NCBI GenBank assembly: GCA_003022745.1
Contig: PXSU01000109.1
Location: forward strand, 1-14,160
DNA from: Halobacteriales archaeon SW_9_67_25
GTDB lineage: Archaea > Halobacteriota > Halobacteria > Halobacteriales > Haloarculaceae
Direction of reading: 5' to 3'
DNA: 14,160 nt
The notes beneath the pieces were generated by a model. The model was not told where the DNA came from. It was given only the letters and a program-made list of their open reading frames with translations, and made no database searches. Position 1 is the first letter of the stretch, and each line of letters starts with the position of its first letter. Both the position numbers and the translations under genes were made by a program. Below, in pieces: positions 1 through 5,495 of the stretch.

Positions 1-467
1 TTGCCCGACCCGAACAAGAGCGCCACGACGTCGGGGTCGTCCAGCCGGTAGACGAGTCCGGGGAACTGCTCTGGCTCGTACTCGATGTTCTCCAGTCCCA
101 GCCCGATTGCGATAGCGTTGAGGTTGAGGTTCCGTCCGAGGTCGGCCGACGTGACGATGTTCTGGACGATGATTTCGGGCTCGTCGTCGACCTGGATGTT
201 CAGGTCCCGCAACTTGTCGAAGACGATGCGCAGACTCTGGTGGACATCGTCGGTACTCTTGGCACCCGTACAGACGATCTTGCCGGACCGGAAGATGAGT
301 GCCGCCGATTTCGGGTCCTGTGTCCTGTAAACGAGGCCGGGGAACTGTTCGGGGTCGTAGTCGGCCCCTTCTAGGTCCATCGCCACGCTCTGGAGGTCGA
401 GTTCCTGCCCGATTCCCGTCGACGCGACGACGTTTTCGATGTTGATTGTCTCCTTTGGATCGACCAT
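1..467 (-). CDS. tbp: TATA-box binding protein (TBP), C-terminus cut off by the window edge
   Basis: General transcription factor that binds the TATA box and, with TFB, recruits archaeal RNA polymerase. The start ATG is at 467-465, and 155 codons are visible out of about 186 usual for archaeal TBP, so the last ~30 residues lie outside the window. The reading begins MVDPKETINIENVVAST. It shows the two-fold internal repeat of the TBP saddle: the motif EQFPGLVYR occurs twice, first after residues ADYDP (followed by TQDPKSAALIF) and again after NIEYEP (followed by LDDPDVVALLF). The match of both halves to the family makes the call secure. Haloarchaea often carry several TBP paralogues, so the paralogue letter cannot be assigned. 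It is transcribed divergently from the tRNA methyltransferase gene at 657 and has a very good TATA box of its own just upstream. Confidence 0.96.
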   Translation of the reverse strand, partial: MVDPKETINIENVVASTGIGQELDLQSVAMDLEGADYDPEQFPGLVYRTQDPKSAALIFRSGKIVCTGAKSTDDVHQSLRIVFDKLRDLNIQVDDEPEIIVQNIVTSADLGRNLNLNAIAIGLGLENIEYEPEQFPGLVYRLDDPDVVALLFGSG

Positions 468-485
468 GTCTCGTCTTAAGTATCG

Positions 486-503
486 TATTTAAACTATATA
501 AAG
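486..503 (-). promoter_or_regulatory. TATA box region of the tbp gene
   Basis: Read on the minus strand this stretch contains CTTTATATAG followed by TTTAAATA, the most AT-rich segment of the intergenic region. The first box is centred about 30 bases ahead of the tbp start codon, which predicts a start of transcription within a few bases of the ATG (leaderless or nearly so), as is usual in haloarchaea. Which of the two AT-rich boxes is used cannot be told from sequence. Confidence 0.6.
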
Positions 504-585
504 GTTCGTGGCACACCCCCGTCGACCACCTACCTGACCTGTCACGGACGTTATCACTGGGTCTTAAATATTGCCGTATCCAGCG

Positions 586-595
586 AATATAAAAA
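586..595 (+). promoter_or_regulatory. TATA box upstream of the Trm-G10 methyltransferase gene
   Basis: AATATAAAAA stands about 65 bases ahead of the GTG start at 657. With the archaeal spacing of about 26 bases this predicts transcription starting near 618-622 and a short leader of about 35-40 bases, unlike most other genes in the window, which look leaderless. A second AT-rich run (CTTAAATATT) lies at 563-572. Confidence 0.45.
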
Positions 596-656
596 CTCTC
601 GCCCGGCACGAGCGCGACAGCAACCCGGGGACCGACACGCTGATGGGTCGGCCACA

Positions 657-1634
657 GTGAGCGGGCGTGTGTACGTCCTCGAACTGGGTGGCCAGGACGA
701 CGAGTTCGCGGTCTTCGAGGCCGGGAGCGCGGCCTCGGACGTCGAGTCGGTCGCGCCGGGGCTGGCGACGGCCCGCGCGGTCACCGACCGGGTGCCGCAC
801 CTCGCCTACACGCGCTGTGCGAGCGAACTCCTGGGGCGGGCCGAGCGCGGCGTCGAGAGCGCGCGGTCACTGCTCGAGGCAGCCGGGATCGACAGGTCGG
901 GGTCGGTCGCGGTCCGTGCCGTGGACGTCCGCGGGCGGACGGGAGTCGACACCCAGCGTGCCGAACGCGAACTGGGGGACGCTCTCGTCGCACGGGGGTT
1001 CGAGGTCGACCTGGAGGACCCGGACCACGAACTCCGTGCGCTCTTTGCCGAGGGGACCTGTGCGCTCGGGTGGCTCGTCGCCGAGAGCGTCCGCGACTAC
1101 GGCGCCCGGAAACCGACCGACCGTCCCTTCTTCCAGCCCGGCAGCATGGACCCGCTACTTGCGCGGGCGCTTGCCAACGCCGCCGGTGCCCGTCCGGGTG
1201 CGACGGTGCTGGACCCGATGTGCGGAACGGGCGGTATCCTCATCGAGGCGGGGCTGGTCGGCGCGCGCGCCGTCGGGATCGATTCACAGGCGAAGATGGT
1301 CCGCGGGACCCGCGAGAACCTCGCGGGCTTTCTCGCGGGTGACTGGCACGTCGCCCGCGGCGACGCCCGCTCGTTGCCCCTCGCGGACGGGACCGTCGAC
1401 GCCGTGGTCTTCGACGCTCCGTACGGCCGACAGTCCAAGGTCGAGGGCCGACTCGACGAACTGGTGCTTGCGGCCCTCGAGGAGGCACGTCGCGTCGCCC
1501 CGCGGTGTGTGGTAGTCGGGGACCGGCCCTGGGCACAGGCCGCACACCACGCCGGCTGGACCACCGAGGCCGCATTCGACCGACCCGTCCACCGGTCGCT
1601 GACCCGGTACGTGCTGGCGTTGCGCCGGCGGTGA
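657..1634 (+). CDS. tRNA (guanine(10)-N2)-dimethyltransferase (Trm-G10 / archaeal Trm11 type)
   Basis: Cytosolic SAM-dependent enzyme that methylates the exocyclic amine of G10 in tRNA. The 325-residue protein has the family layout: an N-terminal NTD/THUMP half (about residues 1-150) for tRNA binding, then a Rossmann methyltransferase domain. Visible motifs are DPMCGTGG at residues 186-193 (motif I, SAM binding), GIDSQ about 20 residues later, and DAPYG at 253-257, a variant of the (D/N)PP(Y/F) catalytic motif used by amino-methylating enzymes. The segment FFQPGSMDPLLARAL just ahead of motif I is also typical. The start is GTG at 657. The nearby ATG at 643 is out of frame, and the THUMP half needs this N-terminus. 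The SDR gene follows after 38 bases on the same strand and may be co-transcribed. Confidence 0.9.
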   Translation: MSGRVYVLELGGQDDEFAVFEAGSAASDVESVAPGLATARAVTDRVPHLAYTRCASELLGRAERGVESARSLLEAAGIDRSGSVAVRAVDVRGRTGVDTQRAERELGDALVARGFEVDLEDPDHELRALFAEGTCALGWLVAESVRDYGARKPTDRPFFQPGSMDPLLARALANAAGARPGATVLDPMCGTGGILIEAGLVGARAVGIDSQAKMVRGTRENLAGFLAGDWHVARGDARSLPLADGTVDAVVFDAPYGRQSKVEGRLDELVLAALEEARRVAPRCVVVGDRPWAQAAHHAGWTTEAAFDRPVHRSLTRYVLALRRR

Positions 1635-1672
1635 GGGCAACGCTGATTGGCCCGGCGGGACTCTCGGAGGCC

Positions 1673-2455
1673 ATGGGACGACTCGAACCGAACTTCGAGG
1701 GCGAGACGGTGGTCGTAACCGGCTCCGCGTCGGGTATCGGCCGCGAGGTAGCGACGCGCTTTGGGGAGGCCGGCGCGGCCGTCATCGTTGCCGATATCGA
1801 CAGCGAGCCCAAGGACGGCGATGTCCCCACACACGAACGCATCGAGGAGACGGGTGGCACAGCCGCGTACGTCGAGACGGACGTCACTGACCGCGACCAG
1901 CTACAGGCGCTTGTCGAGGGGGCCCGCGAGTTCGGCGGGGTCGACGTCATGATAAACAACGCCGGGCTCTACATCGGCGGGTCAGTACTCGGGCTCACCC
2001 CCGAGGAGTTCGACCGGGTTCATGCCGTCAACGCGCGGGGGACGTATTTCGGCACACAGGTCGCCGCCCTCGATATGATCGACCGGGGCGAACCGGGCTG
2101 TATCATCAACACTGCCTCCATCAGTTCGAGTTACGCCCAGTTCGGGCAGGTCCAGTACGACGCCACGAAGGGCGCAGTCAGGATGATGACCCGGGGATCG
2201 GCCCTCGAGCTGGCGGAGCACGACATCCGGGTGAACGCGGTCGCGCCCGGCCAGATCGCGACGGAGTTCGTCGAGGGCTGGACCGAGGAAGCCACGGAGA
2301 AGGCGGCCAACGACGAACTCCTCAAGCCGGTCCCGCTGGGTCGTGCCGGCCACCCCGAGGACCTCGCGGGTGCGTATCTCTATCTTGCCAGCGAAGACGC
2401 CAGCTACGTGACCGGCGAGTTGCTCTACGTCGACGGCGGCTGGCAGGTCACCTGA
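1673..2455 (+). CDS. Short-chain dehydrogenase/reductase (SDR) family oxidoreductase
   Basis: NAD(P)-dependent oxidoreductase of the classical SDR family, 260 residues, which is the normal family length. Residues 16-23 read TGSASGIG (the TGxxxGxG dinucleotide-binding loop), NNAG is at 95-98, and the catalytic set is S149, Y162 and K166 in QYDATKG. The C-terminus ends YVDGGW, typical of 3-ketoacyl-ACP reductase/glucose dehydrogenase-like members. An aspartate closes the second strand (VIVADIDSE), which in this family favours NAD(H) over NADP(H); this is an inference. The substrate cannot be predicted. The reading frame stays open upstream into the methyltransferase gene, but the conserved fold begins right after ATG 1673, and a GGAGG lies only 2 bases ahead of that ATG. 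The gene ends 12 bases short of the convergent small gene at 2468. Confidence 0.88.
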   Translation: MGRLEPNFEGETVVVTGSASGIGREVATRFGEAGAAVIVADIDSEPKDGDVPTHERIEETGGTAAYVETDVTDRDQLQALVEGAREFGGVDVMINNAGLYIGGSVLGLTPEEFDRVHAVNARGTYFGTQVAALDMIDRGEPGCIINTASISSSYAQFGQVQYDATKGAVRMMTRGSALELAEHDIRVNAVAPGQIATEFVEGWTEEATEKAANDELLKPVPLGRAGHPEDLAGAYLYLASEDASYVTGELLYVDGGWQVT

Positions 2456-2467
2456 CTGACCCCGCTG

Positions 2468-2677
2468 TCAGAGCACGGTGGCGCGCGCTCGCTGCCGGAG
2501 GTAGGCCGCCGAGGAGAGGAGGTTCACTCCCAGACCCGCAACGATGCCGTAGTAGCCAGTGGCGTCTCCCCGCAGCGGTTCGTCCGGCAGGACCGGGACG
2601 TGGTACCCCTCCTCGACACGCAGGAGAACCGACTTGCCATAGAGGTCCGCGAAGCGGTCGGTCGGGATGCCTTTCAT
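2468..2677 (-). CDS. Small hypothetical protein, possible single membrane segment
   Basis: A 69-residue protein that I do not recognise. It begins MKGIPTDRFADLYG and has one moderately hydrophobic stretch near the C-terminus (GYYGIVAGLGVNLLSSAAYL) before a basic tail (RQRARA), so it may be weakly membrane associated; this is inference. Its ATG overlaps the TGA of the upstream small gene by four bases (ATGA), which argues that both frames are translated and coupled. The start codon also lies at the edge of a perfect inverted repeat (2676-2739), and no Shine-Dalgarno sequence precedes it. Confidence is moderate because nothing in the protein matches a family that I know. Confidence 0.5.
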   Translation of the reverse strand: MKGIPTDRFADLYGKSVLLRVEEGYHVPVLPDEPLRGDATGYYGIVAGLGVNLLSSAAYLRQRARATVL

Positions 2678-2853
2678 AGGGTCGTGCGTAATTCTTTACC
2701 GCCGGGTACGCTGCCGAAAATGGTTACGCACGACCCTATCAGCGCGAGCAGTCGACCCAGGCGGTCGTCCGCGAGGTCCTCCTCGAATTCGAAATAAACA
2801 TCGACTCGCTCGCCGTCGACAGCCAGCGTGAGCGCGAGTGCCGCCTCCGTCAC
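2674..2853 (-). CDS. Small hypothetical acidic protein, GTG start
   Basis: The minus-strand frame is open from a TAG at 2917-2919 to the TGA at 2674-2676. The only usual start is GTG at 2853, giving 59 residues beginning MTEAALALTLAVDGERV and containing DVYFEFEEDLADD, a typically haloarchaeal acidic composition. It ends KELRTTL. Codons are GC-rich at the third position, as in its neighbours. The frame continues 21 codons upstream of the GTG without a start, so the true N-terminus may be different or lost. The TGA overlaps the ATG of the next gene (ATGA), a sign of an operon. I do not recognise the product. Confidence 0.4.
   Translation of the reverse strand: MTEAALALTLAVDGERVDVYFEFEEDLADDRLGRLLALIGSCVTIFGSVPGGKELRTTL
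2676..2739. repeat. Perfect 16-bp inverted repeat with a 32-base spacer
   Basis: ATAGGGTCGTGCGTAA at 2676-2691 is the exact reverse complement of TTACGCACGACCCTAT at 2724-2739. In minus-strand RNA the arms would form a 16-pair stem with a 32-base loop, possibly extended inward by G-U pairs. The right arm lies in the end of the upstream small gene, and the left arm holds its stop codon and the start codon of the next gene. It could be a translational-coupling hairpin or a protein binding site. No duplicated target bases or transposase were seen, so an insertion element is not supported. Confidence 0.7.
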
Positions 2854-3080
2854 GATGTCGACGGAGGTATGCTCGGCGAGGACTGTCCCGGACGAGGCGG
2901 TTGCCGAACAACAGGTCTAACCCCCGGTATCGGGTGGTCTCATCCCACGAGCGGTTCCTCGATGCCCTGGTCGCCCCCGGGCAAGGTGAGTACGGGGGTC
3001 CCGACAGCGAACGGTGTGGTGTCTGGCATCGGCTCCACTGATGGCACCCCCCGTCAAGAGGGTGCCGGGCGGGGAGCCTC
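2854..3080. other. Gene-poor stretch with a possible short remnant frame
   Basis: No complete gene is convincing here. On the minus strand, 3029-2940 encodes a 29-codon frame beginning MPDTTPFAVGTPVL and ending in TGA, with coding-like third positions. It is followed in another frame by the small gene starting at 2853. All lie on the strand of the VOC gene, so this may be a decayed gene between the VOC gene and the two small genes. The plus strand also has an open frame, but its composition (RRRYARRGL) looks like antisense reading. Nothing here matches a family that I know. Confidence 0.25.
3043..3066 (-). terminator. Hairpin downstream of the VOC gene
   Basis: GGCACCC at 3043-3049 pairs with GGGTGCC at 3060-3066 across a 10-base loop, 14 bases beyond the stop codon of the minus-strand VOC gene. 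No strong T-run follows, so its role in ending transcription is only suggested by position. Confidence 0.3.
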
Positions 3081-3692
3081 CTATTCGACACCGCCCGTGC
3101 CACTGGTCGCGTCGGGCAGGTCGTACGGTTCGGGGTCCAGCCCCAGTTCTTCGAGGGCAGCCTGCATGTGTTCGTCCTTGGCGTACCCGGCACCGTCGCT
3201 CTCGCGGATGCGCTGGGCGGTCGCCAGCACCTCGCCGCGGCGGTCGTCCGGGACCGCGTACTTGTCCGTCGAGAGTTCGATGATGAGGCCGTTGTTGTCC
3301 CGGGTGTACAGCGAGTGGAAGATACCGCGGTCGAAGACGTTGTAGCCCTTCCCCGCCTCGTCGAGAGCGGCCATCACGTCCTCGTATTCGTCGGGGTCGA
3401 CACTGAAACAGAGGTGGTGAACCCCGCCGACGCCGGGCCGGACGCCCCGGGCCGACTGGCGGTCGTCGCTGACGAAGACGGTGAGGATGCGCCCGTCACC
3501 GGTGTCGAAAAAGAGATGGGTCTGGTCCGGGTCGTCCAGGTTGGGCTGGCGCAACACGAGGGGCATCCCCAGCAGGTCCCGATAGAATGCGATAGTATCG
3601 GCGGCGTTGCTCCCCCAGATGGTGATGTGGTCGGTGCCCGTGGTGTGGAACGGGCTCTCGGGCAACTCGGCCGTGACGGGTTCATCGCTCAT
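3081..3692 (-). CDS. VOC-superfamily (glyoxalase/dioxygenase fold) protein
   Basis: A 203-residue cytosolic protein of the vicinal-oxygen-chelate superfamily, likely a metal-dependent lyase or dioxygenase of unknown substrate. The beta-alpha-beta-beta-beta units are visible: DHITIWG near residue 21, then GGVHHLCFSVD near 89-99 and GLIIELSTD near 135-143. The likely metal ligands are H22, H93 (or H92) and E139, the positions used in glyoxalase I-like and extradiol dioxygenase-like members. The family core ends near residue 145, and a C-terminal tail of about 60 residues (DDRRGEVLATAQRIR onward, ending TSGTGGVE) extends beyond it. The start is ATG at 3692, preceded by a TATA box at leaderless distance. 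The frame is open further upstream, but those codons cross the promoter. Confidence 0.82.
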   Translation of the reverse strand: MSDEPVTAELPESPFHTTGTDHITIWGSNAADTIAFYRDLLGMPLVLRQPNLDDPDQTHLFFDTGDGRILTVFVSDDRQSARGVRPGVGGVHHLCFSVDPDEYEDVMAALDEAGKGYNVFDRGIFHSLYTRDNNGLIIELSTDKYAVPDDRRGEVLATAQRIRESDGAGYAKDEHMQAALEELGLDPEPYDLPDATSGTGGVE

Positions 3693-3713
3693 GACACTCC
3701 TATGGGACCGACG

Positions 3714-3724
3714 AGAATATACCT
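3714..3724 (-). promoter_or_regulatory. TATA box of the VOC gene
   Basis: On the minus strand this reads AGGTATATTCT, centred about 27 bases ahead of the ATG at 3692, which predicts a leaderless transcript. Confidence 0.5.
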
Positions 3725-3810
3725 GGCGTGTCGGCCGCAAGCATGCCCCGGGCGTCCGCCCCGACGGCCGTGCCGCAGGAGGTTTAGTACGTGGAGCCCC
3801 CACACCCGGT

Positions 3811-4382
3811 ATGCGCCTCCAGGGCCGCCCGACCCTCCAGACGCTGCTCGCCATCGGCGTGGTCTTTCTCCTCCAGCAGGTGACTGGGTTGCTCGGGGGC
3901 CTCCAGTATGTCCTGTTCGTCCTCGACGCCACCGTCGTGGGAACGCCCTCGGCCTCGCACTCGCGGGGTCACTCGTCGCGCGGCGGACGACCACCCTCCG
4001 ATTTCACGCCTTTTTTCTCACCGTGGGCGCCCTCGCTGGGCTCGCTCAGGTCTTCCTGGGCGGGCTCCTCGGGTCGCCATCGGGCGTGGTCGGCGCCAGC
4101 GGTGCCATCTTCGGCTTCTTTGGCTACCTCCTGACCGGGAATCCAGTCGCGACAGGCCTCCTTGACAGGCTCGACCTCTCGCCGCGCGCGCAATTTGCCC
4201 TCTTTGTCGGGACAGCAATCCTCGTGACGCTTGCGACTGCCTCGCCGCGGGCGGCCCTCGTCGGCCACGCCGTCGGGTTCGGGATGGGTCTCGCTGCTGG
4301 CCGGTCGCGAATCCTGGACGTCCGAAGGGACGGTCGGCCCCCGGAGGTCGTCGACAGCGGGCGCGGCTACCGCCGGCCCTGA
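3811..4382 (+). pseudogene. Rhomboid-family intramembrane serine protease, disrupted by internal deletion and frameshift
   Basis: The gene starts at ATG 3811 in one frame (MRLQGRPTLQTLLAIGVV), giving the first membrane helix and LFVLDATVV. From about 3939 the rhomboid sequence resumes in another frame (GNALGLALAGSLVARR) and runs to TGA at 4380-4382. The second part keeps the catalytic serine in VGASGAIFG (codon 4098-4100) and the histidine in VGHAVGFG (codon 4266-4268), with helices around FHAFFLTVGALAGLAQVF and ALFVGTAILVTL. Compared with haloarchaeal rhomboids as I remember them, about 20 residues around the conserved PWxLVTSVYAHxxxxHLL segment are missing at the frame change. Read without the shift, the first frame would end in an unrelated tail (GTPSASHSRGHSS). 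Loss of this segment and of the frame should inactivate the protein. The gene overlaps the convergent DUF5784 gene by 16 bases. Confidence 0.75.
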
Positions 4383-5377
4383 AAGAGGCCATCGACTGCC
4401 GGGGGAACGTCGCCGCGGGTGTAGCCCTCGGTGCGCCCGTCCGGACGCAGCCAGTAGACGACTGCCGGTTCGTGTTTCGGGTCGGGCTCTTCGGCGGCCA
4501 CGGCCGCCCACTCGTCGTCGCGAAACGACGAGCAATCCACGAAGATGACGGCCTCCGCGTGGGCCGACAGCTGACCGCCGCGCTTGCCGTCGACGGTCTC
4601 CCGCAGTGCGGCTGCGGGGGTGCCCGCCCGCCGGCGGGTCGGCGGTTCCGGCCGGGTCACCTCGACCAGCACGTCCGGGTCGTGCACCCGGAAATCGAGC
4701 GCGTGCCCCGAGTCCATCGCCACCTCCGGCGTGAACGCATAGCCCGCGTCGGCCAGGAGTTTCGCGGCGTTGAACTCGGCCATCGTCGCGCGCATCCGCA
4801 CGAGGTCGACCTGCTGACTGGTCCCGAGTTTCGAGGCCATCGTGTATCGGAACTCGTCGAGCGTGCCGGTCGCGAGCACCTCCTCGTAGAAGGCCAGCGC
4901 CTCGTCCCGGTCCGTGTCGGGGAACCCCGCCGCGTGGTCCCGGAAGAACGCCCGGGTCGTCTCGCGGCCGTCCTTCGAGAAGAAGACGGGGAGGAAAAAC
5001 CACGAGACGTACTCGTAGGCTGCCAGCCAGGGGTCGGATTCCTCCAGGGTCGCCAGCAGTTCCCGCTGGGCCCACCGCGCGATGGGATAGGGGACCTCCT
5101 CGAAGGTGTACTTGTCAGTCTTCCAGAGCGCCTCGGGCGTCTCGGTGTTGCCCAGCCAGTAGGCGTCGCCGTCGCCACGGCTCCACGCGAACAGCGCGAG
5201 GTCGCCGTTGTCCATCTCTATGCGCCGGGCCTCGTAGCCCTCGGGGGGCGCGAACCACGGCCGCCCCATCGACGCACCGAACCGCGACTCCAGGGGCTGG
5301 TAGATGTCGCGTTCGACGCGCGCTTCGTCCCAGAACTCGCGGGCTCTGCGAAACCGTACCGGGCCTGCCACATCCAT
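4367..5377 (-). CDS. DUF5784 family protein (haloarchaeal, function unknown)
   Basis: A 336-residue soluble protein matching a haloarchaea-specific family that I recall as DUF5784. Recognisable stretches are RPWFAPPEGYEARRIEMDNG, the sequence WLGNTETPEALWKTDKYTF, and FFLPVFFSKDGRETTRAFFR. The C-terminal third contains HALDFRV with D228, then VLVEVTRP with E239 and T241. This Asp...Glu-x-Thr spacing after a beta-strand resembles PD-(D/E)xK nuclease-like folds, but no ExK is present, so a nuclease role is only a guess. The start is ATG 5377, with a TATA-like GTATAATT about 20 bases upstream. It is divergent from the beta-propeller gene and overlaps the rhomboid remnant at its 3' end. Confidence 0.82.
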   Translation of the reverse strand: MDVAGPVRFRRAREFWDEARVERDIYQPLESRFGASMGRPWFAPPEGYEARRIEMDNGDLALFAWSRGDGDAYWLGNTETPEALWKTDKYTFEEVPYPIARWAQRELLATLEESDPWLAAYEYVSWFFLPVFFSKDGRETTRAFFRDHAAGFPDTDRDEALAFYEEVLATGTLDEFRYTMASKLGTSQQVDLVRMRATMAEFNAAKLLADAGYAFTPEVAMDSGHALDFRVHDPDVLVEVTRPEPPTRRRAGTPAAALRETVDGKRGGQLSAHAEAVIFVDCSSFRDDEWAAVAAEEPDPKHEPAVVYWLRPDGRTEGYTRGDVPPAVDGLFQGRR

Positions 5378-5390
5378 ACTACGGGGCCAG

Positions 5391-5400
5391 GCGTATAATT
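5391..5400 (-). promoter_or_regulatory. TATA-like element ahead of the DUF5784 gene
   Basis: AATTATACGC on the minus strand lies 14-23 bases ahead of the ATG at 5377, somewhat closer than ideal for a leaderless start. It is the only AT-rich element near that start. Confidence 0.35.
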
Positions 5401-5435
5401 GTCTGGCGTCCGCGCCTCCGTGTCCTCCAGGGACT

Positions 5436-5455
5436 ACTCAAATGGCCATTTGAGT
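5436..5455. promoter_or_regulatory. 20-bp perfect palindrome, probable regulator binding site
   Basis: ACTCAAATGGCCATTTGAGT is an exact palindrome with no mismatch and no central spacer. It lies 40 bases ahead of the beta-propeller ATG (5496) and 58 bases ahead of the divergent DUF5784 ATG (5377). If the beta-propeller transcript is leaderless, the palindrome lies immediately upstream of its BRE/TATA region, where archaeal activators usually bind. A repressor of either gene is equally possible. The site does not match the TrmB consensus as I know it. Confidence 0.6.
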
Positions 5456-5462
5456 TTACGCC

Positions 5463-5472
5463 ATTGAAAAGG
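5463..5472 (+). promoter_or_regulatory. Weak TATA-like element of the beta-propeller gene
   Basis: TTGAAAAGGG-type AT-rich sequence 24-33 bases ahead of ATG 5496, preceded by GTTTACG. It is a poor TATA box, consistent with a promoter that needs an activator, such as one bound at the adjacent palindrome. Confidence 0.3.
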
Positions 5473-5495
5473 GGTCCTCGCACACATCCCGTTGT

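Noticed and set aside
1505..1672. Longer SDR protein starting inside the tRNA methyltransferase gene
   Set aside because: The additional residues are Arg/Pro-rich antisense-like sequence, and the SDR fold begins just after ATG 1673.
2676..2739. Inverted repeat as a MITE or insertion sequence end pair
   Set aside because: The repeat is only 64 bases overall, has no target-site duplication or transposase, and lies inside an open frame with consistent codon use.
2696..3193. 165-codon minus-strand frame beginning MPGTPRTNTC
   Set aside because: Composition is typical of an out-of-frame shadow (Arg, Pro and Ser-rich), and it overlaps the VOC gene and the better-supported frame ending at 2674.
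3168..3810. Upstream extension of the rhomboid second frame as a real N-terminus
   Set aside because: The extension runs antisense to the VOC gene and through its promoter. The true N-terminal helix is in the other frame from ATG 3811.
5436..5455. Palindrome as a TrmB (sugar-responsive regulator) site
   Set aside because: The known haloarchaeal motif has TACT and GAGTA separated by 7-8 bases; here the spacing between TACT and GAGT is 13.
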